64,000 nt of DNA, from assembly GCF_010725885.1 (NCBI RefSeq), contig NZ_AP022600.1:1488001-1552000 (forward strand), in the 5' to 3' direction. This stretch comes from Mycolicibacterium tokaiense. GTDB lineage: Bacteria > Actinomycetota > Actinomycetes > Mycobacteriales > Mycobacteriaceae. Both the position numbers and the translations under genes were made by a program. Under the pieces are notes generated by a model. The model saw only the letters and a program-made list of their open reading frames with translations, made no database searches and was not told the DNA's origin. Below are positions 34,199-42,357 of the stretch, one piece after another; position 1 is the stretch's first letter, and each line of letters starts with the position of its first letter.

Positions 34199-35107
34199 AT
34201 GGTGGCGCTGTCGAGATGGGCCGGCACCGGCGTAGCCGCGGTGATGGCGGCGGTACTCCTCTCCGGATGTGAAGCACACAGCTCGGGCATGCCTCCCGCG
34301 GGTGCCGAGACACCCCCGCAGGCAACGGTCTCCGAGGTGCCTGCGGCGCCGCCCGCGGATGTGCCTGCACCCTTCGAAGGTCTCGGTGCCCGCACCCTGC
34401 AGGCGACTGCGGACGCCGCGGCCGAAGGCGCCGACATCACGGTGGCCGCGCTGGACCGCGATACCGGGCAGCTGATCTCCGACCGCGCCGACCAGGCGTT
34501 CCCCATCGCGTCGGTGGTGAAGCTGTTCATCGCCGACGACCTGTTGCTCCAGGAGTCACGCGGCGAGACGGAACTGTCTGCGGCGGACCGGAAATCGCTG
34601 GAGAGCATGCTGCGCGCGTCGGATGACAGTGCGGCTCAGATGTTCTGGGACCGCAGCGGCGGTAGCGCCGTGATCGCGCGGATCAAGCAGCGCTACGGCC
34701 TGGGCGGCACCACTGCTCCCTACAACGGGCGCTGGGATGTGACGCAGAGCACTGCCAACGATCTGGTGCGCTACTACGACATGTTGCTCGACGGCGCCGG
34801 CGGACTGCCGCCTGAGCAGACCGAGGTGATCGTCGGCAACCTCGCGCAGTCCACCCCTACGGGTCTGGACGGTTACCCCCAGAGGTTCGGCATCCCCGAG
34901 GGCTTGTTCGCCGAGTCGGTGGCCGTCAAGCAAGGGTGGTTCTGCTGCTGGAACGGCGGAAATCAGCTGCATGTGTCCACCGGCATCATCGGTCCGGACC
35001 GCCGGTACGTGATGGCCATCAGCTCGCTGGACCCCACCGGCGAAGCAGCTGCGCGCCAGCACATCACCCAGGCGGTGGAGACGATGTTCCCAGGCGGACG
35101 GATCTAG
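34199..35107 (+). CDS. Lipoprotein with serine beta-lactamase/penicillin-binding fold
   Basis: A 302-residue lipoprotein. The signal peptide ends in the lipobox LLSGC (Cys at residue 24), followed by an Ala/Pro-rich linker and a class-A-beta-lactamase-like domain. The SxxK motif is SVVK in FPIASVVKLFIADDL, an SDD motif is at RASDDSAAQMFW, and VKQGW replaces the KTG box. The altered KTG box argues against an efficient beta-lactamase and for a cell-wall binding or weak carboxypeptidase role. LppW of M. tuberculosis is a likely relative. AGAAGGGG precedes the start, and GTG 34202 fits the spacing slightly better than ATG 34199. Confidence 0.82.
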   Translation: MVALSRWAGTGVAAVMAAVLLSGCEAHSSGMPPAGAETPPQATVSEVPAAPPADVPAPFEGLGARTLQATADAAAEGADITVAALDRDTGQLISDRADQAFPIASVVKLFIADDLLLQESRGETELSAADRKSLESMLRASDDSAAQMFWDRSGGSAVIARIKQRYGLGGTTAPYNGRWDVTQSTANDLVRYYDMLLDGAGGLPPEQTEVIVGNLAQSTPTGLDGYPQRFGIPEGLFAESVAVKQGWFCCWNGGNQLHVSTGIIGPDRRYVMAISSLDPTGEAAARQHITQAVETMFPGGRI

Positions 35108-35709
35108 TCCCTCTGCGGCGCAAGCAGACTCGCCAGACCGGCGAGCGCCACATCGACCGCGGTGTCGAGTTTGTCCTGCGATGTGCCCCCGGCCGCGTCG
35201 ACCGCGAGCCCCTGCCCGATGGTGACGGCGAATCGCGCCAGGGCAGCGGTGTCCACCGCGGCCGCGTCCTCAGTGGCCGCAAGGGCCGTTGCCACTGCCT
35301 CTTCGATGCCGCGGCGGTAGTCGGCCAGTAGCTGCGGCACGCGGGCGTTGTTGGGACCGCACGACAATCCACCTTGGATCGACAGGCACCCAGGCTCGCT
35401 TCCCGCCCGTACCGCCTCGGCAGTGGCGCGCAGATAGGACTCCAGCACGCCGTACACGGTGGGGCGCGCCAGCACGGCCGCGAGGTTCCGGTGGGCGGTG
35501 CGACCGTACTGCTCCAGCGCACGGGTGAACAGATCTTCTTTTCCGCCGTAGACGGCATACAGGCTGGGCTTGTTGATGCCCATCGAATGAGTCAGCTCTG
35601 CCATCGAGGCGCCCTCGTAGCCGAGTCGCCAGAACACATCGATGGCACGCTCGAGCGCGCGATCCTCGTCGAAGGTGCGCGGCCGCCCTCCGGCATGTCG
35701 TTCGCCCAT
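35104..35709 (-). CDS. TetR-family transcriptional regulator
   Basis: A 201-residue repressor. After GERHAGGRPRTFDEDRALE, the helix-turn-helix is EGASMAELTHSMGINKPSLYAVYGGKE, the arrangement of the AcrR/YcdC group, and the ligand domain contains the typical GCLSIQGGLSCGPNNARV. The ATG has TAGGAT 7 bases upstream (35722-35717), consistent with a leaderless transcript. It is divergent from an SDR gene across two GGTACAAA-containing repeats that are probably its operators. Its last four bases overlap the lipoprotein stop on the other strand. Confidence 0.9.
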   Translation of the reverse strand: MGERHAGGRPRTFDEDRALERAIDVFWRLGYEGASMAELTHSMGINKPSLYAVYGGKEDLFTRALEQYGRTAHRNLAAVLARPTVYGVLESYLRATAEAVRAGSEPGCLSIQGGLSCGPNNARVPQLLADYRRGIEEAVATALAATEDAAAVDTAALARFAVTIGQGLAVDAAGGTSQDKLDTAVDVALAGLASLLAPQRD

Positions 35710-35741
35710 GGCCGCGATCCTAACCGTCATCCAGCCGCTTT

Positions 35742-35793
35742 AACCGATCGGTACAAAACTGCTATGGTCAAGTTTCCAACCGACTGGTACAAA
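35742..35793. promoter_or_regulatory. Paired TetR operators between tetR and SDR genes
   Basis: Two 16-base copies, AACCGATCGGTACAAA (35742-35757) and AACCGACTGGTACAAA (35778-35793), are identical at 14 positions and 36 bases apart. The first contains the perfect palindrome ACCGATCGGT, a common TetR half-site arrangement. The second lies just before the SDR ribosome binding site, and the first lies upstream of the TetR gene's -10. Confidence 0.65.
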
Positions 35794-35806
35794 TCTGGAG
35801 GATCAC

Positions 35807-36550
35807 ATGTCGACTCTCATCGGCAAAACCGCTCTCGTCACCGGAGCCACCTCGGGCATCGGCCTGGCCGGAGCGCAGGCGCTCGCCGGCGAGGGGGCCC
35901 ACGTCTTCCTCGTCGGCCGCCGCGAGGAGGCGCTGGCCGACGCGGTGGCCGATATCGGGTCAGACAAGGCCACCTCGATCCGTGCCGACGTGACCGATCA
36001 GGCTGATCTGGACCGCGTCGCGTCCACCATCGAGGCGGCGGGACGCGGACTGGACATTGTGTTCGCGAACGCGGGCATCAACGAGTTCGCCCCCCTCGGC
36101 GAGATCACCCGCGAGCTGCACAGCCGCATCTTCGACGTCAACGTCGGCGGCATCGTCTTCGCCGTCCAGTCCGTTCTGCCCCTGCTCAACGACGGCGCGT
36201 CGATCATCCTCTGCGGCTCGAACGGGGACATCAAGGCGGCGCCCGGTGCCAGCATCTACGCCGCATCCAAAGCCGCGATCCGCTCCCTCGGCCGCAGCTG
36301 GGCCGCGGAACTGCTGGACCGCAAGATCCGGGTCAACGTCGTCGCGCCGGGATTGACCCACACCCCGGGATTGGCTGACCTGTTCGCCGGCTCCGATGAC
36401 GCCCTGGATGATCTCACCGCCACCGTGCCCATGAAGCGCCGGGCCGACCCGGCCGAGATCGGCAGTGTGGTCGCCTTCCTGGCCTCCGACCGCAGCTCGT
36501 TCATGACCGGCTCCGAGGTGTACGTCGACGGCGGCGCCAGCCAGTTCTGA
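35807..36550 (+). CDS. SDR family oxidoreductase
   Basis: A 247-residue classical SDR with TGATSGIGLAGAQALAGEG, FANAGINEFAPL (an NAG variant), the Ser-Tyr-Lys triad in LCGSNGDIKAAPGASIYAASKAAI, and the C-terminal SFMTGSEVYVDGGASQF. GGAGG sits before the ATG. It is controlled by the divergent TetR gene, a frequent pairing in which the TetR ligand is often the SDR substrate, typically a xenobiotic carbonyl compound. The stop is only one base from the stop of the convergent cell-wall gene. Confidence 0.92.
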   Translation: MSTLIGKTALVTGATSGIGLAGAQALAGEGAHVFLVGRREEALADAVADIGSDKATSIRADVTDQADLDRVASTIEAAGRGLDIVFANAGINEFAPLGEITRELHSRIFDVNVGGIVFAVQSVLPLLNDGASIILCGSNGDIKAAPGASIYAASKAAIRSLGRSWAAELLDRKIRVNVVAPGLTHTPGLADLFAGSDDALDDLTATVPMKRRADPAEIGSVVAFLASDRSSFMTGSEVYVDGGASQF

Positions 36551-36551
36551 T

Positions 36552-37646
36552 CTAGCGGCGGGGCGTCGTGGTCAGGTGCACGTGGTCGAAGTGACCGTAG
36601 CCGGACCCCGCCGGACCGGACGGCGTGTAGTAGACGCCGCGCCAGATCACGTCTTGGATGCCGAACCGGGCGGCATTGGTCAGGAAGAAGTTCATGATCT
36701 GGTCCCCGAGTGCGATGCCTTCGGGGCTACCCGAGTTCGGGATCATGATGTCGATCGCCAGGCCGCTCGGATGCCAGGGCTTGGAGTCCGGTCGCACCCC
36801 GCCGATCTCGGAGATCTGCGGGAACTGTGCGCTGACCGCCCGGGCCGCGAGCACGGTATTGGGTTGTAGGCCGACCTCCGAGGCCACCCCGACGGGCAAC
36901 GCCTCCGGGTTCAGCGCCGCGGAAGGGACCGGCGGCAGTGGGGCGGCCGGGGCAGCGACGTCGCCGGGCATACCGGGCATCGCGGCGAAGGGCGGGGGCG
37001 GCGGCGCGGCTGCGATGTCGACGGCCGCCTGCTGCTGCGGTGTCAGTGCGGCGTACTGAGCCTCCGCGGCGGAGATCTGGCGCAGCATCTCGTTGAGGGC
37101 GGCCTGCAGCTCGGCGCGGACCGCCGCAGCCTGCTCCGCCGCGGTGCGCGCCTCCGCGGCAGAGCGCTCTGAGGTCCGAGCGGCGGCGCCGGCGCGCGCC
37201 TGCGCCTGACGCAGACCGTCGAGCTGCACGGCCGCCTCGGTGGCCACCGCTCGCTGGACCGCCAAGCCGTCGATCAGCTGCTGCGGCGACTCCGCGGTGA
37301 GCGCCGCGGTGAGCTGACCGGTGCGCCCGCTCATGTAGGTCATCACCGCCACCTGATCGATCGCAGCTTGGAACGGTTCCAGGCGGGCGTTGGCGACGCG
37401 CAGAGTGTCGAGGTCGGCGCGGTGGCGTTCCTCGGCGGCGGTTTGGGCGGCGAGTTTGGCTTCCACATCGCTCTGGGCGGCGGTGACGGCCTGGCGGCTC
37501 TGCAGTGCCTGGCTGGACAGCTCGTTGAGCCGGGCCAGTGCATCGGCGGCCGGGTCGGCGCGCACCTCGCTCACCGCGCCAGCGACCACCAGTGCCGCCG
37601 CCACCGAAGCGCAGATCGTTCGCCGAAGTGGTGGGCGAACGGCCAT
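36552..37646 (-). CDS. Exported coiled-coil protein with M15-like (VldE/ARB_07466-type) C-terminal domain
   Basis: A 364-residue exported protein. Its signal peptide is LRRTICASVAAALVVAGAVSEVRA. A long Ala/Gln-rich coiled coil follows (about 30-200; ALARLNELSSQALQSRQAV onward), as in RipA-type murein hydrolases. After a Pro/Ala linker comes a zinc-peptidase-like domain with WHPSGLAIDIMIPN and YGHFDHVHLTTT, whose His and Asp residues are those expected for M15-type metal binding. It probably acts on peptidoglycan cross-bridges or as a hydrolase activator. The ATG at 37646 is chosen because the signal peptide begins there; a longer frame to 37895 is open but not protein-like. Confidence 0.82.
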   Translation of the reverse strand: MAVRPPLRRTICASVAAALVVAGAVSEVRADPAADALARLNELSSQALQSRQAVTAAQSDVEAKLAAQTAAEERHRADLDTLRVANARLEPFQAAIDQVAVMTYMSGRTGQLTAALTAESPQQLIDGLAVQRAVATEAAVQLDGLRQAQARAGAAARTSERSAAEARTAAEQAAAVRAELQAALNEMLRQISAAEAQYAALTPQQQAAVDIAAAPPPPPFAAMPGMPGDVAAPAAPLPPVPSAALNPEALPVGVASEVGLQPNTVLAARAVSAQFPQISEIGGVRPDSKPWHPSGLAIDIMIPNSGSPEGIALGDQIMNFFLTNAARFGIQDVIWRGVYYTPSGPAGSGYGHFDHVHLTTTPRR

Positions 37647-37870
37647 CCGGACTCTCACGCCCCTTCGTCCCACGGACCGACCCCGGTCCAGCTGCACTGT
37701 CCCGGACAGGCTACGAACCGGCATCGGCGCTGTCCACCCACCCCAAGCGGTCCCCGGCGACCAGCTAACCGTCACCGCCGCTCGGCCACCCGCTGTCGAC
37801 GCGCCAGCGAAAAGAGAGCCCTCGCCCGCCCAGCACGCGGGCAGCGGGCCTCCTCGGCGAGGCTTCCCGA

Positions 37871-37896
37871 TTAACATCCGCCCCATCGTTAACATC
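37871..37896 (+). promoter_or_regulatory. Repeated TTAACATC promoter element before the DUF1906 gene
   Basis: Two TTAACATC copies (37871-37878 and 37889-37896), 18 bases apart. The second contains TAACAT (37890-37895), a good -10, six bases from the GTG. The first may be an alternative -10 or part of an operator. Confidence 0.5.
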
Positions 37897-37901
37897 GGGC
37901 C

Positions 37902-38711
37902 GTGCAGGACTCACCGGACACCCTCGGCACTCGGCCGTCGCGCCCGGTAACCCGACGTGACGCGCTGCGGTACGCCGCCGCGGCAACAGCCGTCGCCGGC
38001 CTCGGCGCCGGGGCGGCGGCGCTCGGAAGCCCCACAGCCGCTGCGGCGGGGCCGATGCTGATCGACTACGCCGCGCACCAGATACCGGCCGCGGACATCA
38101 AGGCCGCCGGTTACGCCGGCGTCGTGAACTACGTATCGCTGTCGCGTCCGGGTACGAACTTCGGCGCCAAACCGATCACGCGGCCCTACGCCGAGTCCCT
38201 GGCCCAGGCGGGACTGGTGATCGTCAGCAACTACCAGTACGGCAAGCCGGGCGGCAGCGCCCCCTCGGACTTCACCCGCGGTTATGCCGGCGGAGTCGCC
38301 GACGCCAAGACAGCCTGGCAGCTGCACACCGCAGCGGGCGGGACCCGCAACGCCCCCATCTACTTCTCCATCGACGAGGACATCAGCCTCGACACCTGGA
38401 AGACGGTGGCGCTGCCCTGGTTCTACGGCATCAACTCTGTGCTCGGGGTGCAGCGCACCGGTGTGTACGGCGGCATCGACGTGTGCCACTGGGCGGCGGT
38501 GTCCGGTGTGATCGGCAACTCCCGCACCCCCGGCCGGGTGTGGGCGTGGCAGACCAAGGCCTGGTCAGGCAGTCGCGTGCATCCCAATGCCGTTCTCTAC
38601 CAACGCATCGTGGCCACCGCCTCGAACCCCGGCCCACTGGTCGGGGGCTACGAAGTCGACGTCAACGACGTCCTGGCCCAGGACGTCGGCCAGTGGAACC
38701 TGCACACCTGA
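37902..38711 (+). CDS. Tat-exported DUF1906 (Rv2525c-like) glycoside-hydrolase-like protein
   Basis: A 269-residue protein with a twin-arginine signal (TRRDALRYAAAATAVAGLGAGAAALG) and a DUF1906 TIM-barrel domain: MLIDYAAHQIPAADIKAAGYAGVVNYVS, VIVSNYQYG, APIYFSIDEDISLD, TGVYGGIDVCHWAAV and VWAWQTKAWSG. Acidic residues in FSIDED occupy the catalytic position of the fold. It is homologous to M. tuberculosis Rv2525c, a Tat substrate linked to cell-wall and beta-lactam phenotypes. The GTG start has TAACAT 6 bases upstream and no ribosome binding site, so the transcript is probably leaderless. It is divergent from the coiled-coil M15-like gene. Confidence 0.92.
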   Translation: MQDSPDTLGTRPSRPVTRRDALRYAAAATAVAGLGAGAAALGSPTAAAAGPMLIDYAAHQIPAADIKAAGYAGVVNYVSLSRPGTNFGAKPITRPYAESLAQAGLVIVSNYQYGKPGGSAPSDFTRGYAGGVADAKTAWQLHTAAGGTRNAPIYFSIDEDISLDTWKTVALPWFYGINSVLGVQRTGVYGGIDVCHWAAVSGVIGNSRTPGRVWAWQTKAWSGSRVHPNAVLYQRIVATASNPGPLVGGYEVDVNDVLAQDVGQWNLHT

Positions 38712-38723
38712 GTCGACGCCCGC

Positions 38724-39491
38724 TCACTCGTCGAGTCCGGTGATCACGCTGAGGTGCGGGTGCCGAGCTTTGCGCAGCCACTGCAGAATCCACCGCATCA
38801 GGGTGCTGTCAGCGGCGATGCAGCCCTCGGTGAGCTGGTCGGTGTCGCTGTCGTCGTCATCATCTTCCTTACAGTGCAGGAAGATCGCGCACCCCCAACC
38901 GGGCCGCCGGCTCGGGTTGTGGTCGACGAAAACCGCGTAATCGTAGGCGGGTTCGGTGCCCAGCGACTCCACTTCGTGGGTCACGCCATCCTTCGGCGGC
39001 CGAATCGCATCCTTGGTGATGTGGGTGTTGTACGTCGTCGGCAGGTTCTGCGAATAGTCGTCGAACCAGTACTCGAATCCGGAATCCCAGAAGTCGACTC
39101 CGTCGACAGCTTCGAAGTAGTCCATGTCGCAGCCGAAGTTGGGCTCGTGGCCGAACGCGACGCCCAGCGGGAACGAGCCGATGGGCGTCTCGAAACTGTT
39201 GTCCCCTGCCCCACCGATGGCACCTTCGCCCAGGTACACAAGGAGGCCGTCGCCTTTGTCGCTGCCTGCGCGCTCGACCCAGGGCGAGTCCTTGGACTCA
39301 CGCTCGTAGCAGAAGAGCACCCCGTCGGTGCTCTCGAAGGAGTCGGCATAGACCACGATCACCTGTGTGCAGTCATCCGGCACGTTCCCCACGACAGTCT
39401 CGGTCATGGCATCGATCGTGGTGGGCCGCTGGGCGGGCCGAGCGTGAACCGGCGCACCGTCATCGAATCGCAACCCGCCGGTCGCCGTCAC
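38724..39491 (-). CDS. L,D-transpeptidase-like (YkuD fold, COG3786-type) protein
   Basis: A 255-residue protein resembling the YkuD branch that lacks a signal peptide. VIVVYADSFESTDGVLFCYERE opens the domain, GAIGGAGDNSFETPIGSFPLGVAFG corresponds to the family's core strands, and the catalytic His and Cys are seen in CAIFLHC and LTEGCIAADSTLMRWILQWL. An unusual acidic run (EDDDDDSDTD) sits between them. Without an export signal, peptidoglycan cross-linking is doubtful unless it is exported non-classically. The GTG overlaps the stop of the GGDEF-EAL gene (GTGA), so it is the second gene of that operon. Confidence 0.78.
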   Translation of the reverse strand: MTATGGLRFDDGAPVHARPAQRPTTIDAMTETVVGNVPDDCTQVIVVYADSFESTDGVLFCYERESKDSPWVERAGSDKGDGLLVYLGEGAIGGAGDNSFETPIGSFPLGVAFGHEPNFGCDMDYFEAVDGVDFWDSGFEYWFDDYSQNLPTTYNTHITKDAIRPPKDGVTHEVESLGTEPAYDYAVFVDHNPSRRPGWGCAIFLHCKEDDDDDSDTDQLTEGCIAADSTLMRWILQWLRKARHPHLSVITGLDE

Positions 39492-41791
39492 GAGTCACGG
39501 GACACAGGCTTGGCGGTGAGATCGAGTGGCGCGACGTCGAGCACCTCGGCCGCGAGAACCGGTGCGCTGCAGTGATTCCCCTGAATCACATCACAACCCA
39601 GATCGCTGAGCAGGCGGGCCGTGATGGCGTCCTCGACGCCCTTGGCGACACAACACATCCCCAGGGCGTGCGCCAGATCGATCGCCGACGTCACCACCAC
39701 CTGCGCGCCGGCATTCGACGACATCGCGGCGATCAGGGTGTGATCGAGTTTGAGTTCGTCCACCTCCAGGTGGGGCAGGCTGCTCAGCGCGGAGTGCCGG
39801 TCGCCGAAGCCGTCGATGGCGATGCGCACGTCGTGCTCTCGCCAGCTCCGCAGCACCGCCACCGCCCTGGCTCGGTGTTCGAGCACGATCTCGCCGGTGG
39901 TCTCGATGGTGAGCCAGCTGGGGGGGATCTCGTAGGCGTGCAGGATGGCCAGCACCCGCTTCGAGAAGTCGGGATCGGTGAGCTTGGGCGCAAACAGGTT
40001 GACCGCGATCCCCAGCTCCCGGCCACAATTGCGCCACTGCGCTGCGTCCACGGCGGCGCGGGTCACCACGAACTCGGTCAGTGCACCCATCAGGCCGTTG
40101 GTGCGCGCCACCGCGAGGAACACCTCCGGAGGCAGAGGCCCCAGGCGGGGGTGTGACCAGCGCACCAGTGTCTCCACGCCGACAACCTCGCCCGACGGGC
40201 AGGCGAACTTCGGCTGGTACACCACCCCGAGATCGCCGGCCTCCAGAGCGCGGCGCAACTCGTCGAACAGTACCGGGCTGGACGCCGGCCCCGCGTTGCC
40301 CCGCAGCCGGGCGAAGTCGGTTTCGTCACGCTCGATCAGCGCCATGTCCGGTGCATACGTGGCCACGCCCGCGCCCCGGTCCCGCTTGGCGGCGTACATG
40401 GCCAGATCGGCGTTGCGCAGAATCACGTCGGCCGTGGCGGCGTGGGCGGTGGTGGCCACTCCGACACTGGGCAGCACCACCCACGGTTGCCCTTCGAGCA
40501 CGAACGGCGCGTCGAAGGCCTGTCGAATACGGTGCGCCACCTCGATGGGAAGGTCCGGGGCATCCTCGAGCAGCACCGCGAACTCATCGCCACCCAGCCG
40601 GGCGACGGTGTCCGTGCCCCGCACGCAACCCCGGATGCGAGCCCCTGCTTCCACCAGCAGCGCGTCGCCGGCGGCATGCCCCAGCGAGTCGTTGACCAGT
40701 TTGAAGTCATCGAGGTCGATGCACAGCACCGCGAGTGAACGGTCACCGGCTCGGTCCGCCGCCATGGCAGCTGAGAGCCGCTCGCGCAGCAGGGTCCGGT
40801 TCGCGAGGCCGGTCAGCGGATCGTGGAGGGCCTGCGCCGCCATGGTCTCCAGCAGGCGGCGGTTGTCGGCCAGCACCAGGAACTGCCGCACCAGAACCGC
40901 CGCGATCACGATCGCGAGCGCCACGAATGTCGGGAGATCGTTGGCCTCCTCCACCGAGGCCACCAGACCCACGCCGATGGCGATGGGCAGCAGCAGGTAG
41001 GGAAACCACAACGCCGCTGCCGACAGGGACGCGACCACCTTGCCCTGGTGATTCGGCACCCGCCGCAACGCCGCCAGCGCCATCAGCGTCAACCCCGCTG
41101 CGTATCCGATGTCGATGGGGTGGCCGCTGACGTAATCCTGTTCGGCGACCAGGTACACAAAAGCACTGTCGGACACACCCATACAGACCAGCCCTGCCGT
41201 CAGCAGTCCGATCGAGGCCCGTTGTGCTGGTTGCGCGGTGGCCAGGACGAGCAGCGCTGTGGTCAGGAGCACCAGGTCACTCAGGGGATAGGCCAGCGAC
41301 ACCACGAACGTCGACACCGATTCGACGCTGGTGCTGAACACCTCCCCCAGGCCCAGAGCCCAGGCCAGGACGAACAGTGACCCGGCGACGAGGATCCCGT
41401 CCAGAGACAGCCGTAGTCGCGACTGGCGGGTGTACCCGACCGGGAACGTCATCAGGGCGACGCACGCTGCAACGGGGAACAACAGATAACCCACGTCGGC
41501 GACGCTCGGGAACGGGGCCTCGGTCTCGCGCAGCACGAGTTCATACCAGGCCCAGATCACGTCGCCGGCCACCCAGCCGGCCAGGCCTGCCGCCAGCGCC
41601 ACCCAGGCCCGGCGTTGCGGTCCGGAGCTCGACCGGGCCGCGGCGGCGGTGCAGCCCAGAGCAGCCCCGCCGAACAAGAGCGAGCCCAGGTTGCTCACCA
41701 GCTGCAGCACGGCCGGGCCGCCCCACCCGCTGAGCAGCAACGCGGAGAACACCGCCAGCGCCGCCGCTGCGATGATTCCTGACCTGCGCAA
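39488..41791 (-). CDS. Membrane GGDEF-EAL protein with degenerate EAL domain
   Basis: 767 residues. An N-terminal membrane region with about nine helices (1-305) is followed by a GGDEF domain (about 320-485) and an EAL domain (about 500-760). The diguanylate cyclase site is intact (ARLGGDEFAVLLED), with the inhibitory RxxD site RGTD five residues before it. The EAL half is altered at catalytic positions: VETLVRW for E(A/V)LxRW, IDGFGDRHSAL for DDFGTGYSSL, and AKGVEDA for AEGVET, so phosphodiesterase activity is unlikely. The TTG start is fixed by GAGGAG five bases upstream. Predicted net role: c-di-GMP synthesis with product feedback. Confidence 0.9.
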   Translation of the reverse strand: MRRSGIIAAAALAVFSALLLSGWGGPAVLQLVSNLGSLLFGGAALGCTAAAARSSSGPQRRAWVALAAGLAGWVAGDVIWAWYELVLRETEAPFPSVADVGYLLFPVAACVALMTFPVGYTRQSRLRLSLDGILVAGSLFVLAWALGLGEVFSTSVESVSTFVVSLAYPLSDLVLLTTALLVLATAQPAQRASIGLLTAGLVCMGVSDSAFVYLVAEQDYVSGHPIDIGYAAGLTLMALAALRRVPNHQGKVVASLSAAALWFPYLLLPIAIGVGLVASVEEANDLPTFVALAIVIAAVLVRQFLVLADNRRLLETMAAQALHDPLTGLANRTLLRERLSAAMAADRAGDRSLAVLCIDLDDFKLVNDSLGHAAGDALLVEAGARIRGCVRGTDTVARLGGDEFAVLLEDAPDLPIEVAHRIRQAFDAPFVLEGQPWVVLPSVGVATTAHAATADVILRNADLAMYAAKRDRGAGVATYAPDMALIERDETDFARLRGNAGPASSPVLFDELRRALEAGDLGVVYQPKFACPSGEVVGVETLVRWSHPRLGPLPPEVFLAVARTNGLMGALTEFVVTRAAVDAAQWRNCGRELGIAVNLFAPKLTDPDFSKRVLAILHAYEIPPSWLTIETTGEIVLEHRARAVAVLRSWREHDVRIAIDGFGDRHSALSSLPHLEVDELKLDHTLIAAMSSNAGAQVVVTSAIDLAHALGMCCVAKGVEDAITARLLSDLGCDVIQGNHCSAPVLAAEVLDVAPLDLTAKPVSRDS

Positions 41792-42019
41792 CGCGGCTCC
41801 TCGCGACCAGCACGCAGGTCATCGAGCGACCTGCATTGAATGCAAAGACTAGAAGAAACGGGCTGTGGGCGGAGCAAAAGCATGTGTTGGATAGGTCTCG
41901 TGCGCTGCGCGTCACTCATCGCGTCGGCCCACCGGCCCCGGTTTCGGCATGCCTCTGCAGCACCGTCGTGGAAAGCTAATTGTCGCGCGCTGCCGCGCAG
42001 GACCTGGGAGGAGCCAACC

Positions 42020-42343
42020 GTGGCCGAAACAAAGATCACCGTCATCTATGACAACCCCACCGACCCCGCTGCTTTCGACGCTGCCTATCAGACCGAGCAG
42101 CTCGATCTCGCCCGCGCCATTCCGGGCTATGTGCGTATGGAGACCTCGCGGGTGTGGCCCAAAGAAGACGGCAGCCCCACACCGGCCTACCGCATGATCG
42201 ACCTGTACTACACCGACTACGACGCTGCCAGCGCCGCAGTCACCACACCCGAGGCGGGGGCGTTCTTCGAGGCCATGGGCAGGCTGTCGACCGGCGGCGT
42301 GCGAGTCCTGTTCTCCGACATCGAGATTGCCGCCAACTCCTGA
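42020..42343 (+). CDS. EthD family protein
   Basis: A 107-residue ferredoxin-like alpha+beta protein of the EthD/dimeric alpha-beta-barrel type: ITVIYDNPTDPAAFDAAYQTEQLDLARAIPGYVRMETSRVW, then YRMIDLYYTDYDAASAAV and EAGAFFEAMGRLSTGGVRVLFSDIE. EthD was named from the ethyl tert-butyl ether degradation cluster of Rhodococcus, and the family's chemistry is poorly defined. The GTG is chosen because GGGAGGAG lies 6 bases upstream. It is convergent with the LysR gene (14-base gap) and faces away from the GGDEF-EAL gene. Confidence 0.82.
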   Translation: MAETKITVIYDNPTDPAAFDAAYQTEQLDLARAIPGYVRMETSRVWPKEDGSPTPAYRMIDLYYTDYDAASAAVTTPEAGAFFEAMGRLSTGGVRVLFSDIEIAANS

Positions 42344-42357
42344 TCAGCGCCGCGGGT

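Noticed and set aside
34199..35107. Annotating the lipoprotein as an active class A beta-lactamase
   Set aside because: The KTG box is replaced by VKQGW and no clear Glu166-type general base is visible, so a resistance function is not supported.
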